Shown: positions 19,097 to 28,070, counted from the first letter of the stretch. The stretch: DNA of 64,000 bases from Paenibacillus alginolyticus DSM 5050 = NBRC 15375 (GCF_000422905.1 NZ_AUGY01000018.1:1-64000); one strand, 5' to 3'. The notes: generated by a model not told the origin, from the letters alone. Numbers and translations are program-made.

Positions 19097-19991
19097 CTTA
19101 AGATACCTCCATCTTCTAGCCGCTGCCATGTTTCAAAGGAATGCCTTCCTTCTTGCAGACGAATAACGCGAGCACCCCGAGGTAAGTCTCCGTAGGTGCT
19201 GCAGCCTGTCACTCTGCCAAAACATAACCGAATATCATGCAGCGTACCACAGTAATCATTGTCATGATCATGACCGACAAAGGTTCCCATCACATCACCC
19301 ATTTCCACCATGGCAGCAAACAAACCGCTGTTGAGTTTGGGACAACATACCTCTTCGTGCTTGGTACCGCTCACTTTCCCCAGATTCCATACATCGTTGT
19401 ATTCAGGAAGCGAATATGGAAAAACGCGAGCCCAGGCAATATAGCCCCGCTCCGTTCGCGGAGAGCAAGCGACTGCTGCTTATACCAATGCACCTGATCC
19501 GAGGCAATCCAAGCATAGCCGCCCACTGATTCTGGTGCCATCACGCCGGAATCGAGAAAATAAAGAACAGCAGCCGGTTTACCGGATTGCACGCTTTGAA
19601 TCGTATGCATGTAATTGCCAACGCCGCTGAGATCTAATGGTCCTGCTTGCGAGTAGCAGGTCTTATGCTCCAATGCAATCGCCATCAGTTCCTCACGTGT
19701 CACATCCGCCTCCGCATCGTGATTACCGAATACGTGCGCCCAGGGTACACCTGACTCAACTGCGGGAGCAATAGCTCTGCGAAAGGATGCTGAAGAGTCA
19801 GATACGCCATAGCTTGAAATCAGATCGCCCGTATACACGATGAGATCCGGCTTCTCCGCCGCCAGCACCGCACTGACTAAAGCGAGCGTCCTCAAATCCT
19901 CTTCATTGTCCTTGTCGCCTCCTATATGCAAGTCCGTGAGCTGTACAATAGTAAATGTCCCGTCCTCCCGGAACCTCAGATCGTCCGCCAT
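19093..19991 (-). pseudogene. Metallophosphoesterase split by a frameshift
   Basis: A calcineurin-like phosphoesterase of about 300 residues divided over two frames. The first piece (19371-19991) carries the metal ligands DLHIGG, YTGDLI and FGNHDAE. It goes out of frame near 19413, after FFHI, and stops at 19371. The second frame continues as PEYNDVWNLGKVSGTK and contains the last metal motif GHDHDND before ending at 19093. Adding one base near 19413 would restore the whole protein. The family hydrolyses phosphomonoesters or diesters. The gene lies between pfkB-like and pepA genes, with coupled stops and starts. It may be a real lesion or a sequence error; all active-site residues remain. Confidence 0.82.
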
Positions 19992-20042
19992 TCATCCCTG
20001 CCCCTTTCTAATCGCAGTTTCAAATCATCGACAAATCCCTCG

Positions 20043-20999
20043 TTATACCACCTCAGAATGGTCAGATCCCTGTTCTTTATTTTGCCTAATAAAAGCTTCC
20101 AGCCCTTCCCGATCCGGGGTACCGGTGCTGCCGCCATAAGCTCCGACGGACATGGCTCCACAAACGTTGCCATATAACAGGCAAGTCTCGACATTTAACC
20201 CTGTTAAGAACCCATACATGTAACCGGCATTAAATGAATCTCCTGCTCCTGTCGTATCTAAGGCTTTGACCGAGAATCCGGGGCAAGACGTTTGCAAACC
20301 GTCTTTCATAGCTACGGCTCCTTGCGGTCCGAGCTTGATTACAACATGCTTGCAGAAGCCCGACATATAGCTTAAGCTGTCATCTATGTGTTCGAAGCCC
20401 GTATAGTGGTGCGCCTCGGTTTCGTTCATCAGAAAGACATCTACATAACGCATCAATTCAAACACCCCGGAATGCCATTCTCCGGTATCATCCCACCCTA
20501 CATCGCAGGAAAGTGTGACTCCCATCTCTTTCAACTTCTTAGCCATAGCAACGAATTCGTCATGGTTGCGTCGTCCTCTATAACCGGTTACGTGGACATG
20601 TCTGCCTGACGCTACTTGAGCTAAATCCAGCTCGCTTACTTGCATCTCCGCGTTTGATCCTGCATAGGTAATGAAAGAACGATCCTGTTCCGGATTAATC
20701 GCTATCGTTATGCCTGTACGACTCGTTTGGCTAGTCAGGATCAGACTAGTATCGATACCATATCGACCAAACTGTTCCCGGATATAATGACCGTAGCCAT
20801 CATCTCCAAGAACACCGTTAAATGCTACATGCAGCCCTAGCTTCGCTAACGAGATCGTGAATAGAGCCGCACCTCCGCCTACATGCATCAACATATCTTC
20901 GACAAAAATTTCTTGTCCAGGCAGCGGAATCTGATTACAGCCCACCACTACTAAATCAATATTGGCATCGCCGATGACAACCGCATCAAATTTGTTCAT
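20043..20999 (-). CDS. PfkB-family carbohydrate kinase
   Basis: A 318-residue ribokinase-like enzyme that should phosphorylate a sugar or nucleoside using ATP. It starts MNKFDAVVIGDANIDLVV, has the N-terminal GGG motif HVGGGAALFTISLAKLG (substrate/lid region) and the C-terminal anion-hole signature DTTGAGDSFNAGYMYGF with the catalytic Asp. The length is typical. It follows the LacI regulator by 32 bases and precedes the metallophosphoesterase. The context, a CUT1 importer with phosphoesterases, points to a sugar taken up and then phosphorylated; the exact sugar cannot be read from the sequence. Confidence 0.9.
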   Translation of the reverse strand: MNKFDAVVIGDANIDLVVVGCNQIPLPGQEIFVEDMLMHVGGGAALFTISLAKLGLHVAFNGVLGDDGYGHYIREQFGRYGIDTSLILTSQTSRTGITIAINPEQDRSFITYAGSNAEMQVSELDLAQVASGRHVHVTGYRGRRNHDEFVAMAKKLKEMGVTLSCDVGWDDTGEWHSGVFELMRYVDVFLMNETEAHHYTGFEHIDDSLSYMSGFCKHVVIKLGPQGAVAMKDGLQTSCPGFSVKALDTTGAGDSFNAGYMYGFLTGLNVETCLLYGNVCGAMSVGAYGGSTGTPDREGLEAFIRQNKEQGSDHSEVV

Positions 21000-21031
21000 T
21001 CCGCACTTCCTCTCCCGCTCCGTTCTCTGTC

Positions 21032-22051
21032 CTATCTCTCAGTTTGATAGGCCCTGCAGCTGTCGCGAACGACAAGTTTATGTCCCAAGATCAAATCTTC
21101 CCGCGGACTGAATGTAGGATCTGAAATTAATTCAATCAGCGTATCCACCGTAATTTTCCCCATGTCCTGAATAGGCTGCTCCATGGAGGACAAGCGTGGA
21201 CGAACGAGCTCCGTCAGTTGGCTTCCATCAAAGCCGATGATGGATATATCGTCCGGCACTTTTAGCTGATGGTCATGAATGCAGTTCATAGCTCCAACCG
21301 CCATATCATCACTTACTGCAAATAAAGCGGTAGGACGAGGCTCACAGGCAAGCAGTTCCTTCATCAGATTGTATCCGCTCTGCGTCTTATAGTCACCGAA
21401 CCGGATATAGTCATTCATAGTCCTGACCCGGTGATCTTTGAGAGCATTGCGATAGCCCACATAACGGTTCTGTCCTGAGGTGATATCTCTCATATCCCCG
21501 CCAATAAAGGCAATTCGCTCGTGTCCGAGCTCAATTAAATAACGGGTCGCATCATAGGCCGCCTCGTAATCATCGATAATGACAGAAACGAACTTATGAT
21601 CTACAGGTCTTACACTTGAAAAGATGACCGGGATATCCAATTTATTAATAAAACTGCGAATGTCATCGCTTAATTTTTCATGCATAATAATAATGCCGTC
21701 TACACGCATCTCTTTAAACACATTCAAATATTTTAGCTCTTTATCCGTATCCTCGATAATGTTGCAAACCAGTAGGTTATAATCATTCAAGCTCGCCGTT
21801 TCCTCGATACTGCTCAAAATAGTGGAATAGAAGCTTGATGTCAGATCGGGAACAATGACGCCAATCAGGTTCGTTTTCTTCCGGACCAAACTCCTCGCGA
21901 TGTGGCTTGGGGCATAACCAAGCTCCTCAATTACGCGTTTCACTTTGGCCTTCAGATCGTCCTTCACGTATTTTTCTCCGTTTAACACTCTGGAAACTGT
22001 GGTTACGGATACTCCCGCTTTCTTGGCTACATCTTTAATTTTTGGCGCCAT
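21032..22051 (-). CDS. LacI-family transcriptional regulator
   Basis: A 339-residue repressor with an N-terminal helix-turn-helix (IKDVAKKAGVSVTTVSRVLNG at residues about 4-24), the hinge helix APSHIARSL, and a periplasmic-binding-protein-like effector domain. It lies inside the locus it probably controls, between the PHP and PfkB genes. The perfect palindrome ATGGTAACGTTACCAT at 25800-25815 and a weaker copy at 26806-26821 are the best operator candidates, since the CG centre and TGGTAA arms suit the family. I chose ATG 22051, 9 bases after GGAAGG; an earlier ATG at 22060 touches that site. Confidence 0.93.
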   Translation of the reverse strand: MAPKIKDVAKKAGVSVTTVSRVLNGEKYVKDDLKAKVKRVIEELGYAPSHIARSLVRKKTNLIGVIVPDLTSSFYSTILSSIEETASLNDYNLLVCNIIEDTDKELKYLNVFKEMRVDGIIIMHEKLSDDIRSFINKLDIPVIFSSVRPVDHKFVSVIIDDYEAAYDATRYLIELGHERIAFIGGDMRDITSGQNRYVGYRNALKDHRVRTMNDYIRFGDYKTQSGYNLMKELLACEPRPTALFAVSDDMAVGAMNCIHDHQLKVPDDISIIGFDGSQLTELVRPRLSSMEQPIQDMGKITVDTLIELISDPTFSPREDLILGHKLVVRDSCRAYQTER

Positions 22052-22093
22052 GATTATCATCCTTCCTTACTTGCAGCATGCACATTTTCTCTG

Positions 22094-22981
22094 TTATTCG
22101 ACAAATATCGGCTGAGCAAACGCTCCAAATCCACCTTCTAAGTAGACAGCAATGCGGATATATCCTTCATCGCCCTTGACCTTATACTTCACTTGATTGA
22201 TTCTTCCTGTTTCCTCATGCAGTATACGGCCTTCTTTACCGATCAATGTCACATATTTATACATTTTATCATAGAATGGGCTCGACCGAAGATCATAAAT
22301 AATTTGACCGTCTTCTACCCGAATTCCATCAAATCCATAGCCTGTAGAAACATAAAAGCTGCCTTCACGAATCGCGGTAAGAATAGCTCCATTCGTATTT
22401 TCTTCTGTGAGCACCATGTTCCAGGCTCGTTTCTCCTGCCCATAGACGTGTGAGTCATCATTTCCGAAACCCCATACCCTTCGCCCTGCGGACAATAGGT
22501 AATCCCATTTATCGAACGCGATATCGTATTCTGGATTTCCGTCCCCATTCACAACCTCAATGCCATTGTACCTCTGCATGCTGAGCATATCCTCATGCCG
22601 CCAATAATGGGAGAAAAAACGGTTCGGATGAGCCAATATGGATAAGCCGCCGTTCTCCACACATAGATCGGAAAGTCTCTGATAATTGGTAATCGAAAAT
22701 TCATTGGAGTAGCCGTCCATGAGAGATCTCGGAGGGTGGACAAGCAGCATATGCGTTTGCGAACTGCTCACCTCAATGGCTTCAAATACAGTCCCTATCG
22801 TGTGCTCACCCTCATGCTCGGTAATCAGATCATGATCCGATATGCCTAGAAAATCATAATCATGATACATGCTGTACACCGTAGAAAGCGGATGATGCCC
22901 GTCACTGTTAGTCGTGTGGTTATGAAAGCTGCCTCGCAGCCAGATACCTTCTCTGTCATAAGGATTTGTTATTACAGTCAC
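22094..22981 (-). CDS. PHP-domain phosphoesterase-like protein
   Basis: A 295-residue protein with a PHP metal-dependent phosphoesterase fold. Metal ligands are visible in SFHNHTTNSDGHH (near residue 18), GISDHD (near 48), SILAHPNRF (near 118) and GFGNDDSHVYG (near 172). The C-terminal 90 residues are beta-rich without a named domain. PHP enzymes cleave phosphate esters such as histidinol phosphate or nucleoside 3',5'-bisphosphates. Its place between the importer genes and the regulator suggests that it acts on the imported compound or a derivative. The start is GTG 22981 after AAAGGAGAGG. Confidence 0.85.
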   Translation of the reverse strand: MTVITNPYDREGIWLRGSFHNHTTNSDGHHPLSTVYSMYHDYDFLGISDHDLITEHEGEHTIGTVFEAIEVSSSQTHMLLVHPPRSLMDGYSNEFSITNYQRLSDLCVENGGLSILAHPNRFFSHYWRHEDMLSMQRYNGIEVVNGDGNPEYDIAFDKWDYLLSAGRRVWGFGNDDSHVYGQEKRAWNMVLTEENTNGAILTAIREGSFYVSTGYGFDGIRVEDGQIIYDLRSSPFYDKMYKYVTLIGKEGRILHEETGRINQVKYKVKGDEGYIRIAVYLEGGFGAFAQPIFVE

Positions 22982-23004
22982 TTACAACCTCTCCTTTTTG
23001 GCGT

Positions 23005-23916
23005 CTATTCTTTAACCGATCCAATCATCGCACCCTTGGCAAAATACTTTTGAATAAAAGGGTAGGCAACAATAATCGGTGCCACAACCACGATGATCGT
23101 CGCCATCTTCAGGGAATCTCCCGTAAGCTGCATGCGCTCAAGCATTTGATATTGCGTCGTGCCGGCGGCCTGCATCAAGGATTCCCGAATCGCATCCTGT
23201 TTGGTCAGCATTTCCTGCAGCAAGGTCGATAAAGGTCTAAGCGAAGCGGTTCGGACAAAAAATGCCCCTGTGAACCAATCATTCCAATGAGTCACGGCTG
23301 TAAACAAGGAGATAGTTGCCAGCACAGGCTTGCTGAGCGGCATGATAATCCGCATAAAAATACCAAAGTCGCTGCAGCCATCCAGCTTTGCCGATTCCTC
23401 TAGACTGATGCTAATTTGCTGAAAAAACGTCCGCATGATTACCAAATTCCATGCACTGTATAGTCCAGGAAGGACATAGACCCAGATCGTATTGGTCAAA
23501 TGTAGACTTTTGAGCAGCATATAATAAGGAATAATGCCGCCAGAGAACAACATCGTAAAAAAGACCATAAGCGTAAAAAATCGTACGCCCGGCATCGTCT
23601 TGCTTTTTAGCGTATAAGCAGCCATAGCTGCTAAAAACACGCCTGCAATGGTGCCTAGAGCCGTACGAAATATGGATATGGCAAATGCCTTTCCGATATT
23701 AGCCGATGTAAACACTTCACGATAATTTTCAAGCGTCCAAACGCGGGGCCAGAAATAGATTCCTCCTCTTTCCGCATCCTTACCTGCGTTAAAGGAAAGT
23801 GCCAGTATATTTAGAAAAGGCAATATGATGGACAGGCACAGGAGAATAATGAGTGCATAATTAACGAACTTAAATATTTTTTCACCTGCTGAGAGCTTAT
23901 AAAATTCATTTCCCAC
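23005..23916 (-). CDS. Carbohydrate ABC transporter permease, CUT1 (LplC-like)
   Basis: A 303-residue inner-membrane permease with six predicted hydrophobic segments. The EAA loop reads EESAKLDGCSDFGIFMRIIM, which docks with an ATPase. It matches the LplC/YtcP subgroup often found with LplA-type binding proteins and LplB. No ATPase gene is in the locus; a shared MsmX-like ATPase elsewhere is expected (inference). I chose GTG 23916 because GAGGAGA lies 7 bases upstream; an ATG 39 bases earlier is in frame without a site. Confidence 0.93.
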   Translation of the reverse strand: MGNEFYKLSAGEKIFKFVNYALIILLCLSIILPFLNILALSFNAGKDAERGGIYFWPRVWTLENYREVFTSANIGKAFAISIFRTALGTIAGVFLAAMAAYTLKSKTMPGVRFFTLMVFFTMLFSGGIIPYYMLLKSLHLTNTIWVYVLPGLYSAWNLVIMRTFFQQISISLEESAKLDGCSDFGIFMRIIMPLSKPVLATISLFTAVTHWNDWFTGAFFVRTASLRPLSTLLQEMLTKQDAIRESLMQAAGTTQYQMLERMQLTGDSLKMATIIVVVAPIIVAYPFIQKYFAKGAMIGSVKE

Positions 23917-23993
23917 GTTAATCTCTCCTCGTACTAAGAAGTGCGCTCCCGCCATGATCTGGGGGAGCGCCCGCTTCCCTACTCATCCATTCA

Positions 23994-25724
23994 TTATTTG
24001 AGAATAACCTTTGTTTTAGGATCGCTGTCCTTCTTCATAAGCAGTTCTTCGAATTTGTCCAAGCCAGCTGCCTGCAATTGCTTCTTCGATGCATCTAGAA
24101 TTTTTTGCGCTTCATCCATGCTTTTGGCATAGAACGCACGAATGACGCTATCATTGTAGTTCGTTAACGCTGTTTTTAATTCATTGCCTGTCGCTAGCTC
24201 GTTAATAAATGAAAGCGGACGATAGCCGTCGTTAATGATTGCGTTTTTCTTTTTCTCGTCATAGCCCCAGTACTCGGCAATTTTCAGAGGTGTCGCATTG
24301 GCTTCCGGTGAAACAGCATCGCCATACATCATTTCGCCGAAATCACCCAGCCTGTTGATATCCGTACTGCCGAGATAGCCTCCCCAGCTATTCCCTACTC
24401 CCTCAAAGCCAAGCTCCATTGCCGCTTTCGGATCTTTGTTCCGTAGCTCCAATACTTCTTTTTTGACCAACGGATTGCCTTTGGCATCCAGCGTAAAGTC
24501 TCTTCCCTCTAGACCATACTGCCAGAGCAGCTTGCCTTCACGACTGGCCAGGAAATCAGCGAATTTGACGATATCCTGCGGATTTTTCGTTGTTTTCGGA
24601 ATCGACCAGGCCAAGGACCCGCTCTTATAGTCAACGGACATCCGGTAGTTTCCATCCACAGAATTAATAGGTCCAAGCGGAAGATAGCTCATATCTTTAT
24701 TGAAGTCCAAATAGCTATGCATATCGCCGATAATGCCAAATGAACCGTTAATAGCTCCTTCAGTCGCTTTGTTTTCCTCCATCGCGTAATAATCAGGAGC
24801 CATTAGTTTATCCTTCAAAAGCTTCTGAACGAACTCAATACGCTTCATCGGATATTCCGTCTTGCTTTCGTGAACAATTTTACCTTCCTTGTTCTTTTCG
24901 AAGTGTTGGTCAGTCGCTCCCCAGGTCATATCATTGAACAGGGCTCCATTCTCGTGATTGCTATTGCCCCAATATCTAGGTCCAAGGGGGGTAACCACTT
25001 TTCCGTTTTTATCTTTGAAATTGCCATCTTTGATCTTCTGGGCCAATTCATACACTTGATCCGTTGTTTTAATCGTTCGAGGATCAACCTTCAGCGCTTC
25101 GGCAATATCTTTGCGTATGAAAGGTCCTCCGACATACTTGCGTTCTTCGTAGCCGCCCTCTCTTGGAATGTTCATATGGACAAAGTAACTGGAGCCGTTA
25201 AATTCCGGACGGAACATGACACCATTCTTCGTATCAAGCGGCAAATATTTATCATCCAAATATTTGCTGTATATCTTTGTACCTTTGATAAGAGGAGTCA
25301 GGTCAGTGAACATGTTTTCTTTGGCAGCTTTCAGAATGACTGGCATTTCTTGACGACCGCTGTTATTCAGATAATAAACGATGAAGTCCGGTAAATCATT
25401 GGAAGCCAGCCCTGCAATCAGACCGTCAATCGCATGCTGCGAGTTTACACCATCCATTTGCAAAGTAATCCCTGTCATTTCTTTCAGCTTCTTGGCAATC
25501 TCCGGATTGATGTCTTTCGTTATATCATCGCTGTCAATAAACAGAAGACCTTTGATTGTCCGGTCTGCAATCCAAGTTGCGGGCTTGCCGCTGCTGGCTG
25601 TGGTTGACGGTGTTGAGCTCGCATTGTCTCCTCCACCTGCTGGTTGACTGGAACTTTCACAACCGGCAAGCAGTAAACTCGCTGCCAAAGGCATGGTTAC
25701 CCATTTGACCCATCTTTTGCTCAT
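23994..25724 (-). CDS. Extracellular solute-binding lipoprotein (LplA-like)
   Basis: A 576-residue lipoprotein that captures a sugar or oligosaccharide outside the cell for the CUT1 permeases. The signal ends in the lipobox LLAGC (Cys about residue 22), followed by a Gly/Ser-rich linker. The rest is a large type 1 solute-binding protein of the kind common in Paenibacillus. The ATG at 25724 follows AAGGGGAG. The gap upstream (25725-25808) contains two palindromes, one a LacI-type operator, so this gene may have its own regulated transcription in addition to read-through from the lplB-like gene. The ligand is unknown. Confidence 0.92.
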   Translation of the reverse strand: MSKRWVKWVTMPLAASLLLAGCESSSQPAGGGDNASSTPSTTASSGKPATWIADRTIKGLLFIDSDDITKDINPEIAKKLKEMTGITLQMDGVNSQHAIDGLIAGLASNDLPDFIVYYLNNSGRQEMPVILKAAKENMFTDLTPLIKGTKIYSKYLDDKYLPLDTKNGVMFRPEFNGSSYFVHMNIPREGGYEERKYVGGPFIRKDIAEALKVDPRTIKTTDQVYELAQKIKDGNFKDKNGKVVTPLGPRYWGNSNHENGALFNDMTWGATDQHFEKNKEGKIVHESKTEYPMKRIEFVQKLLKDKLMAPDYYAMEENKATEGAINGSFGIIGDMHSYLDFNKDMSYLPLGPINSVDGNYRMSVDYKSGSLAWSIPKTTKNPQDIVKFADFLASREGKLLWQYGLEGRDFTLDAKGNPLVKKEVLELRNKDPKAAMELGFEGVGNSWGGYLGSTDINRLGDFGEMMYGDAVSPEANATPLKIAEYWGYDEKKKNAIINDGYRPLSFINELATGNELKTALTNYNDSVIRAFYAKSMDEAQKILDASKKQLQAAGLDKFEELLMKKDSDPKTKVILK

Positions 25725-25775
25725 ACAATACTCCCCTTATCCTTCAATTTTTATGAATAACACTCAAAGGTTCCC

Positions 25776-25788
25776 TTCAACAGTTGAA
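25776..25788. repeat. Palindrome TTCAACAGTTGAA
   Basis: A perfect 13-bp dyad with a single central base lies 51 bases upstream of the binding-protein gene, next to the LacI-type operator. The binding protein is unknown. Confidence 0.35.
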
Positions 25789-25799
25789 AAGCGGAAACC

Positions 25800-25815
25800 A
25801 TGGTAACGTTACCAT
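25800..25815. promoter_or_regulatory. LacI-type operator ATGGTAACGTTACCAT
   Basis: A perfect 16-bp palindrome with a central CG overlaps the stop codon of the lplB-like gene and lies upstream of the binding-protein gene. Its form matches LacI/GalR-family operators, and a LacI gene is in the same locus. Confidence 0.65.
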
Positions 25816-26768
25816 ACTGATTCGTCAAAAAACTTTTTGGAGGCTCGATTAGCAGTTACAACAAGAATCAGTCCAATAACACCCTGCATTAAACCAACAG
25901 CCGTCGCATAGCCGTATTGTCCATTTTGAAGGCCTACACGAATGATATAGGTGTCAAGAATATCGGCTAATTCCATATTCCCTGGTGTTCTCATGAGATA
26001 AATTTGATCAAATCCCGCCTGGAGAATGCTGCCCAGCGACAAAATAAACAGGATCGAAATCGTTAACCGAATACCCGGCAAGGTAACATGCCAGATTTCA
26101 TGCCATTTATTAGCGCCATCAATCTTAGCGGCTTCATGCAGCTCAGGATTAATACTGGCAATAGCGGCTAAATAAATGATGGAATCCCAGCCTATGCTTT
26201 GCCAAATATGGCTTCCAAACATGAGTGGATAAAAGTACTTACTCTCCATCATGAAAAAAGTGCTTCCATCTCCGCCGAAGAATCGGATCGCCTCGTTCAA
26301 CAGTCCCGTTTCGGGAGCAAGCACCCGCTGCATAAGGCCAATGACGATAACCCAGGAAAGAAAATGCGGCAAATAGGATATGCTTTGTGTGATCCCGCGA
26401 AATCTTCGGCTTCTAACCTCATTGAACATCAGCGCAAGCAGAATCGGGAAAGGCAGCCCCAAAAATACTTTGATACTGCTGATAATCAATGTGTTTGTAA
26501 TCAGCTTCCCGCTTTGATAGTCGTTAAAAAAGGCTTTGAAATACGTCAACCCCACCCAAGGGCTACCAAGGATTCCCTTGTTAAACTGATAATCCTTAAA
26601 GGCTAGCATGAGTCCACCCATCGGGATATACGAAAAAATAACGAAAAATACAATACAGGGAAGGAGCATGAGATATAATTGCTTGTGCTGTAGTATTCTT
26701 TTCCCCAGATCAGCATTTTTCTTCTTCACCGCAGCGCCAACTCTAGCTTGCGGCAGATTCGTTTCCAT
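25809..26768 (-). CDS. Carbohydrate ABC transporter permease, CUT1 (LplB-like)
   Basis: A 319-residue permease, the partner of the LplC-like subunit. It has six hydrophobic segments and the EAA loop HEAAKIDGANKWHEIWHVTLPG. It is the first gene of the locus, with ATG 26768 after GGAAGGTGG, and it follows a strong sigma-A-like promoter at 26900-26928. Its stop codon lies within the operator palindrome. The N-terminal 30 residues are basic and cytoplasmic. Confidence 0.94.
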   Translation of the reverse strand: METNLPQARVGAAVKKKNADLGKRILQHKQLYLMLLPCIVFFVIFSYIPMGGLMLAFKDYQFNKGILGSPWVGLTYFKAFFNDYQSGKLITNTLIISSIKVFLGLPFPILLALMFNEVRSRRFRGITQSISYLPHFLSWVIVIGLMQRVLAPETGLLNEAIRFFGGDGSTFFMMESKYFYPLMFGSHIWQSIGWDSIIYLAAIASINPELHEAAKIDGANKWHEIWHVTLPGIRLTISILFILSLGSILQAGFDQIYLMRTPGNMELADILDTYIIRVGLQNGQYGYATAVGLMQGVIGLILVVTANRASKKFFDESVW

Positions 26769-26805
26769 GTTATGACCACCTTCCTATGGGTTTCTGCAAA
26801 AACAT

Positions 26806-26821
26806 CTGGTACCGATTCCAT
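26806..26821. promoter_or_regulatory. Degenerate copy of the LacI-type operator
   Basis: CTGGTACCGATTCCAT agrees with the perfect palindrome at 25800-25815 at 12 of 16 positions. It lies in the leader between the promoter and the first permease gene. Confidence 0.4.
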
Positions 26822-26869
26822 ATTGCATAAAATAAAAAAATGAGCTGGAATTACACAAGCAACGTTATA

Positions 26870-26883
26870 TGGAATCGCTTTCA
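26870..26883. promoter_or_regulatory. cre-like site (CcpA) in the sugar operon leader
   Basis: TGGAATCGCTTTCA differs at one position from the cre consensus TGWAANCGNTNWCA and lies just downstream of the -10 box, a position used for catabolite repression. Confidence 0.5.
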
Positions 26884-26899
26884 TATTGAAACTATTTCC

Positions 26900-26928
26900 A
26901 GTATAAATCCATTTTCTCCGTTTGACAA
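26900..26928 (-). promoter_or_regulatory. Sigma-A promoter of the CUT1 sugar operon
   Basis: TTGTCA (26923-26928) and TATACT (26900-26905) on the minus strand with a 17-base spacer, 132 bases upstream of the lplB-like start. Confidence 0.7.
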
Positions 26929-27091
26929 CACAAATTTCATTTAATATTCTTAATTTTCTGTAAATAACTAATGGATCACTGTGCAGTGAATAAAAAAAGA
27001 CAGCTTACGCCATCCTTCGTCATTTTGTGTAGGTTGATGCAGTTCGAATTACGTATATGTTTAAACATTTGCTTGCTAGCCCGTGTGTAAT

Positions 27092-27272
27092 GTTGTATTT
27101 CTACAACTTTAGACAGGAAAATCCATGTTTTCCCCGCGAATTATTGTAAAAAATACAACAATTCTAGCCAAAAGTAGCTCTATAACACGGAAATAGGATA
27201 AATTGTTGTACAACGTACAACATCTGGAGCTTTCATAGAAGAAATCAAGCAAATTGTTGCACGAAGTACAAC
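27092..27272. repeat. Four periodic GTTGTA...TACAAC dyads
   Basis: Related dyads start at 27092, 27142, 27203 and 27254. Two of them, TTGTTGTACAACGTACAAC and TTGTTGCACGAAGTACAAC, share most bases; the other two keep only the arms. Spacing is 50, 61 and 51 bp. None has a T-run. Confidence 0.6.
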
Positions 27273-27686
27273 TTCGCGAATCCTGGGCGCGATTGAATGG
27301 CTAATTCTCCACTTCTACAAAAAACCAACAAACACAAGCTAGGAAACGAAACACTTAGATCAAAAAAATTAGAAAAAAACACCAGTAAACAAACACCAGA
27401 AAACAAGCATCAGAAAAAGTTTGCCACCTACCGAGTCAAATACTTATGCATATTTCCATATTCTCACTCAAACAACAAAGGGGTCCCGGGATTCGCGCGT
27501 GTTAAGTCAAAAAACATCCAGAACACATAGTCATTTACCCATATGTTTATGTATCCCCCCACAATCTCACTCAACTCAGTTAAATCAATAGCTAACCATG
27601 CCAAATAGGCGGAAGCTTAAACCTCCCCCTAACCCAACATCAATTAACAGAAAAAAATCATCATTCGGGTGATGAAGCGCAACCAC

Positions 27687-27718
27687 TTATCCCCAACTTT
27701 ATGCACACCTTATCCACA
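27687..27718 (+). promoter_or_regulatory. Cluster of three DnaA boxes
   Basis: TTATCCCCA (27687-27695), TTATGCACA (27699-27707) and TTATCCACA (27710-27718) all face the same way with starts 12 and 11 bp apart, about one helical turn. The last two match TTATNCACA exactly; the first has one mismatch. Confidence 0.6.
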
Positions 27719-27760
27719 GACTGCGAAAATCATAATTTCCTTTAATTTCCTATACAAAAA

Positions 27761-28070
27761 CAAATAAGCGCGGAAAACGCGCTTTCAGCAGGAGTTCCTC
27801 GAGCCGAAGCTCGTCGACAGTGTCTGAGAAGTCGGAAATCGACTTCTCAGCTGACCATCCTGTGCGTCCGTACTCCAAATAAGCGCGGAAAACGCGCTTA
27901 TTCTTGCAGCCCCGTACAAATAAGCGCGTTTTCCGCGCTTTCAGCGAGAGTTCCGTGAGCCGAAGCTCGTCGACCGTAGCTGAGAGGTCGAATTGGACTT
28001 CTCTGATGACCGTCCTGAGTGTCCGTACTGAATAAGCGCGGAAAACGCGCTTATTCTTGCAGCCCCGTAC
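27761..28070. repeat. Two tandem ~155-bp repeats with palindromic ends
   Basis: Copies at 27761-27917 and 27917-28070. Each opens with an AAGCGCG-GAAAA-CGCGCTT-like palindrome and continues through TTCAGC, GAGTTCC and GAGCCGAAGCTCGTCGAC. A GAGAAGTC/GACTTCTC-type stem and GTCCGTACT follow. Each closes with AATAAGCGCGGAAAACGCGC and TTCTTGCAGCCCCGTAC. The copies differ by scattered substitutions, several of them compensating in the inner stem. Confidence 0.8.

Noticed and set aside
27297..27530. A 77-codon open frame in the A/C-rich island
   Set aside because: The composition is Lys/Asn/Thr-biased only because of the base bias; no ribosome site and no motif.
27687..27718. Possible chromosomal origin oriC
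   Set aside because: Only three boxes, no dnaA, dnaN, rpmH or gidB neighbours; a DnaA-box cluster is the safer reading.
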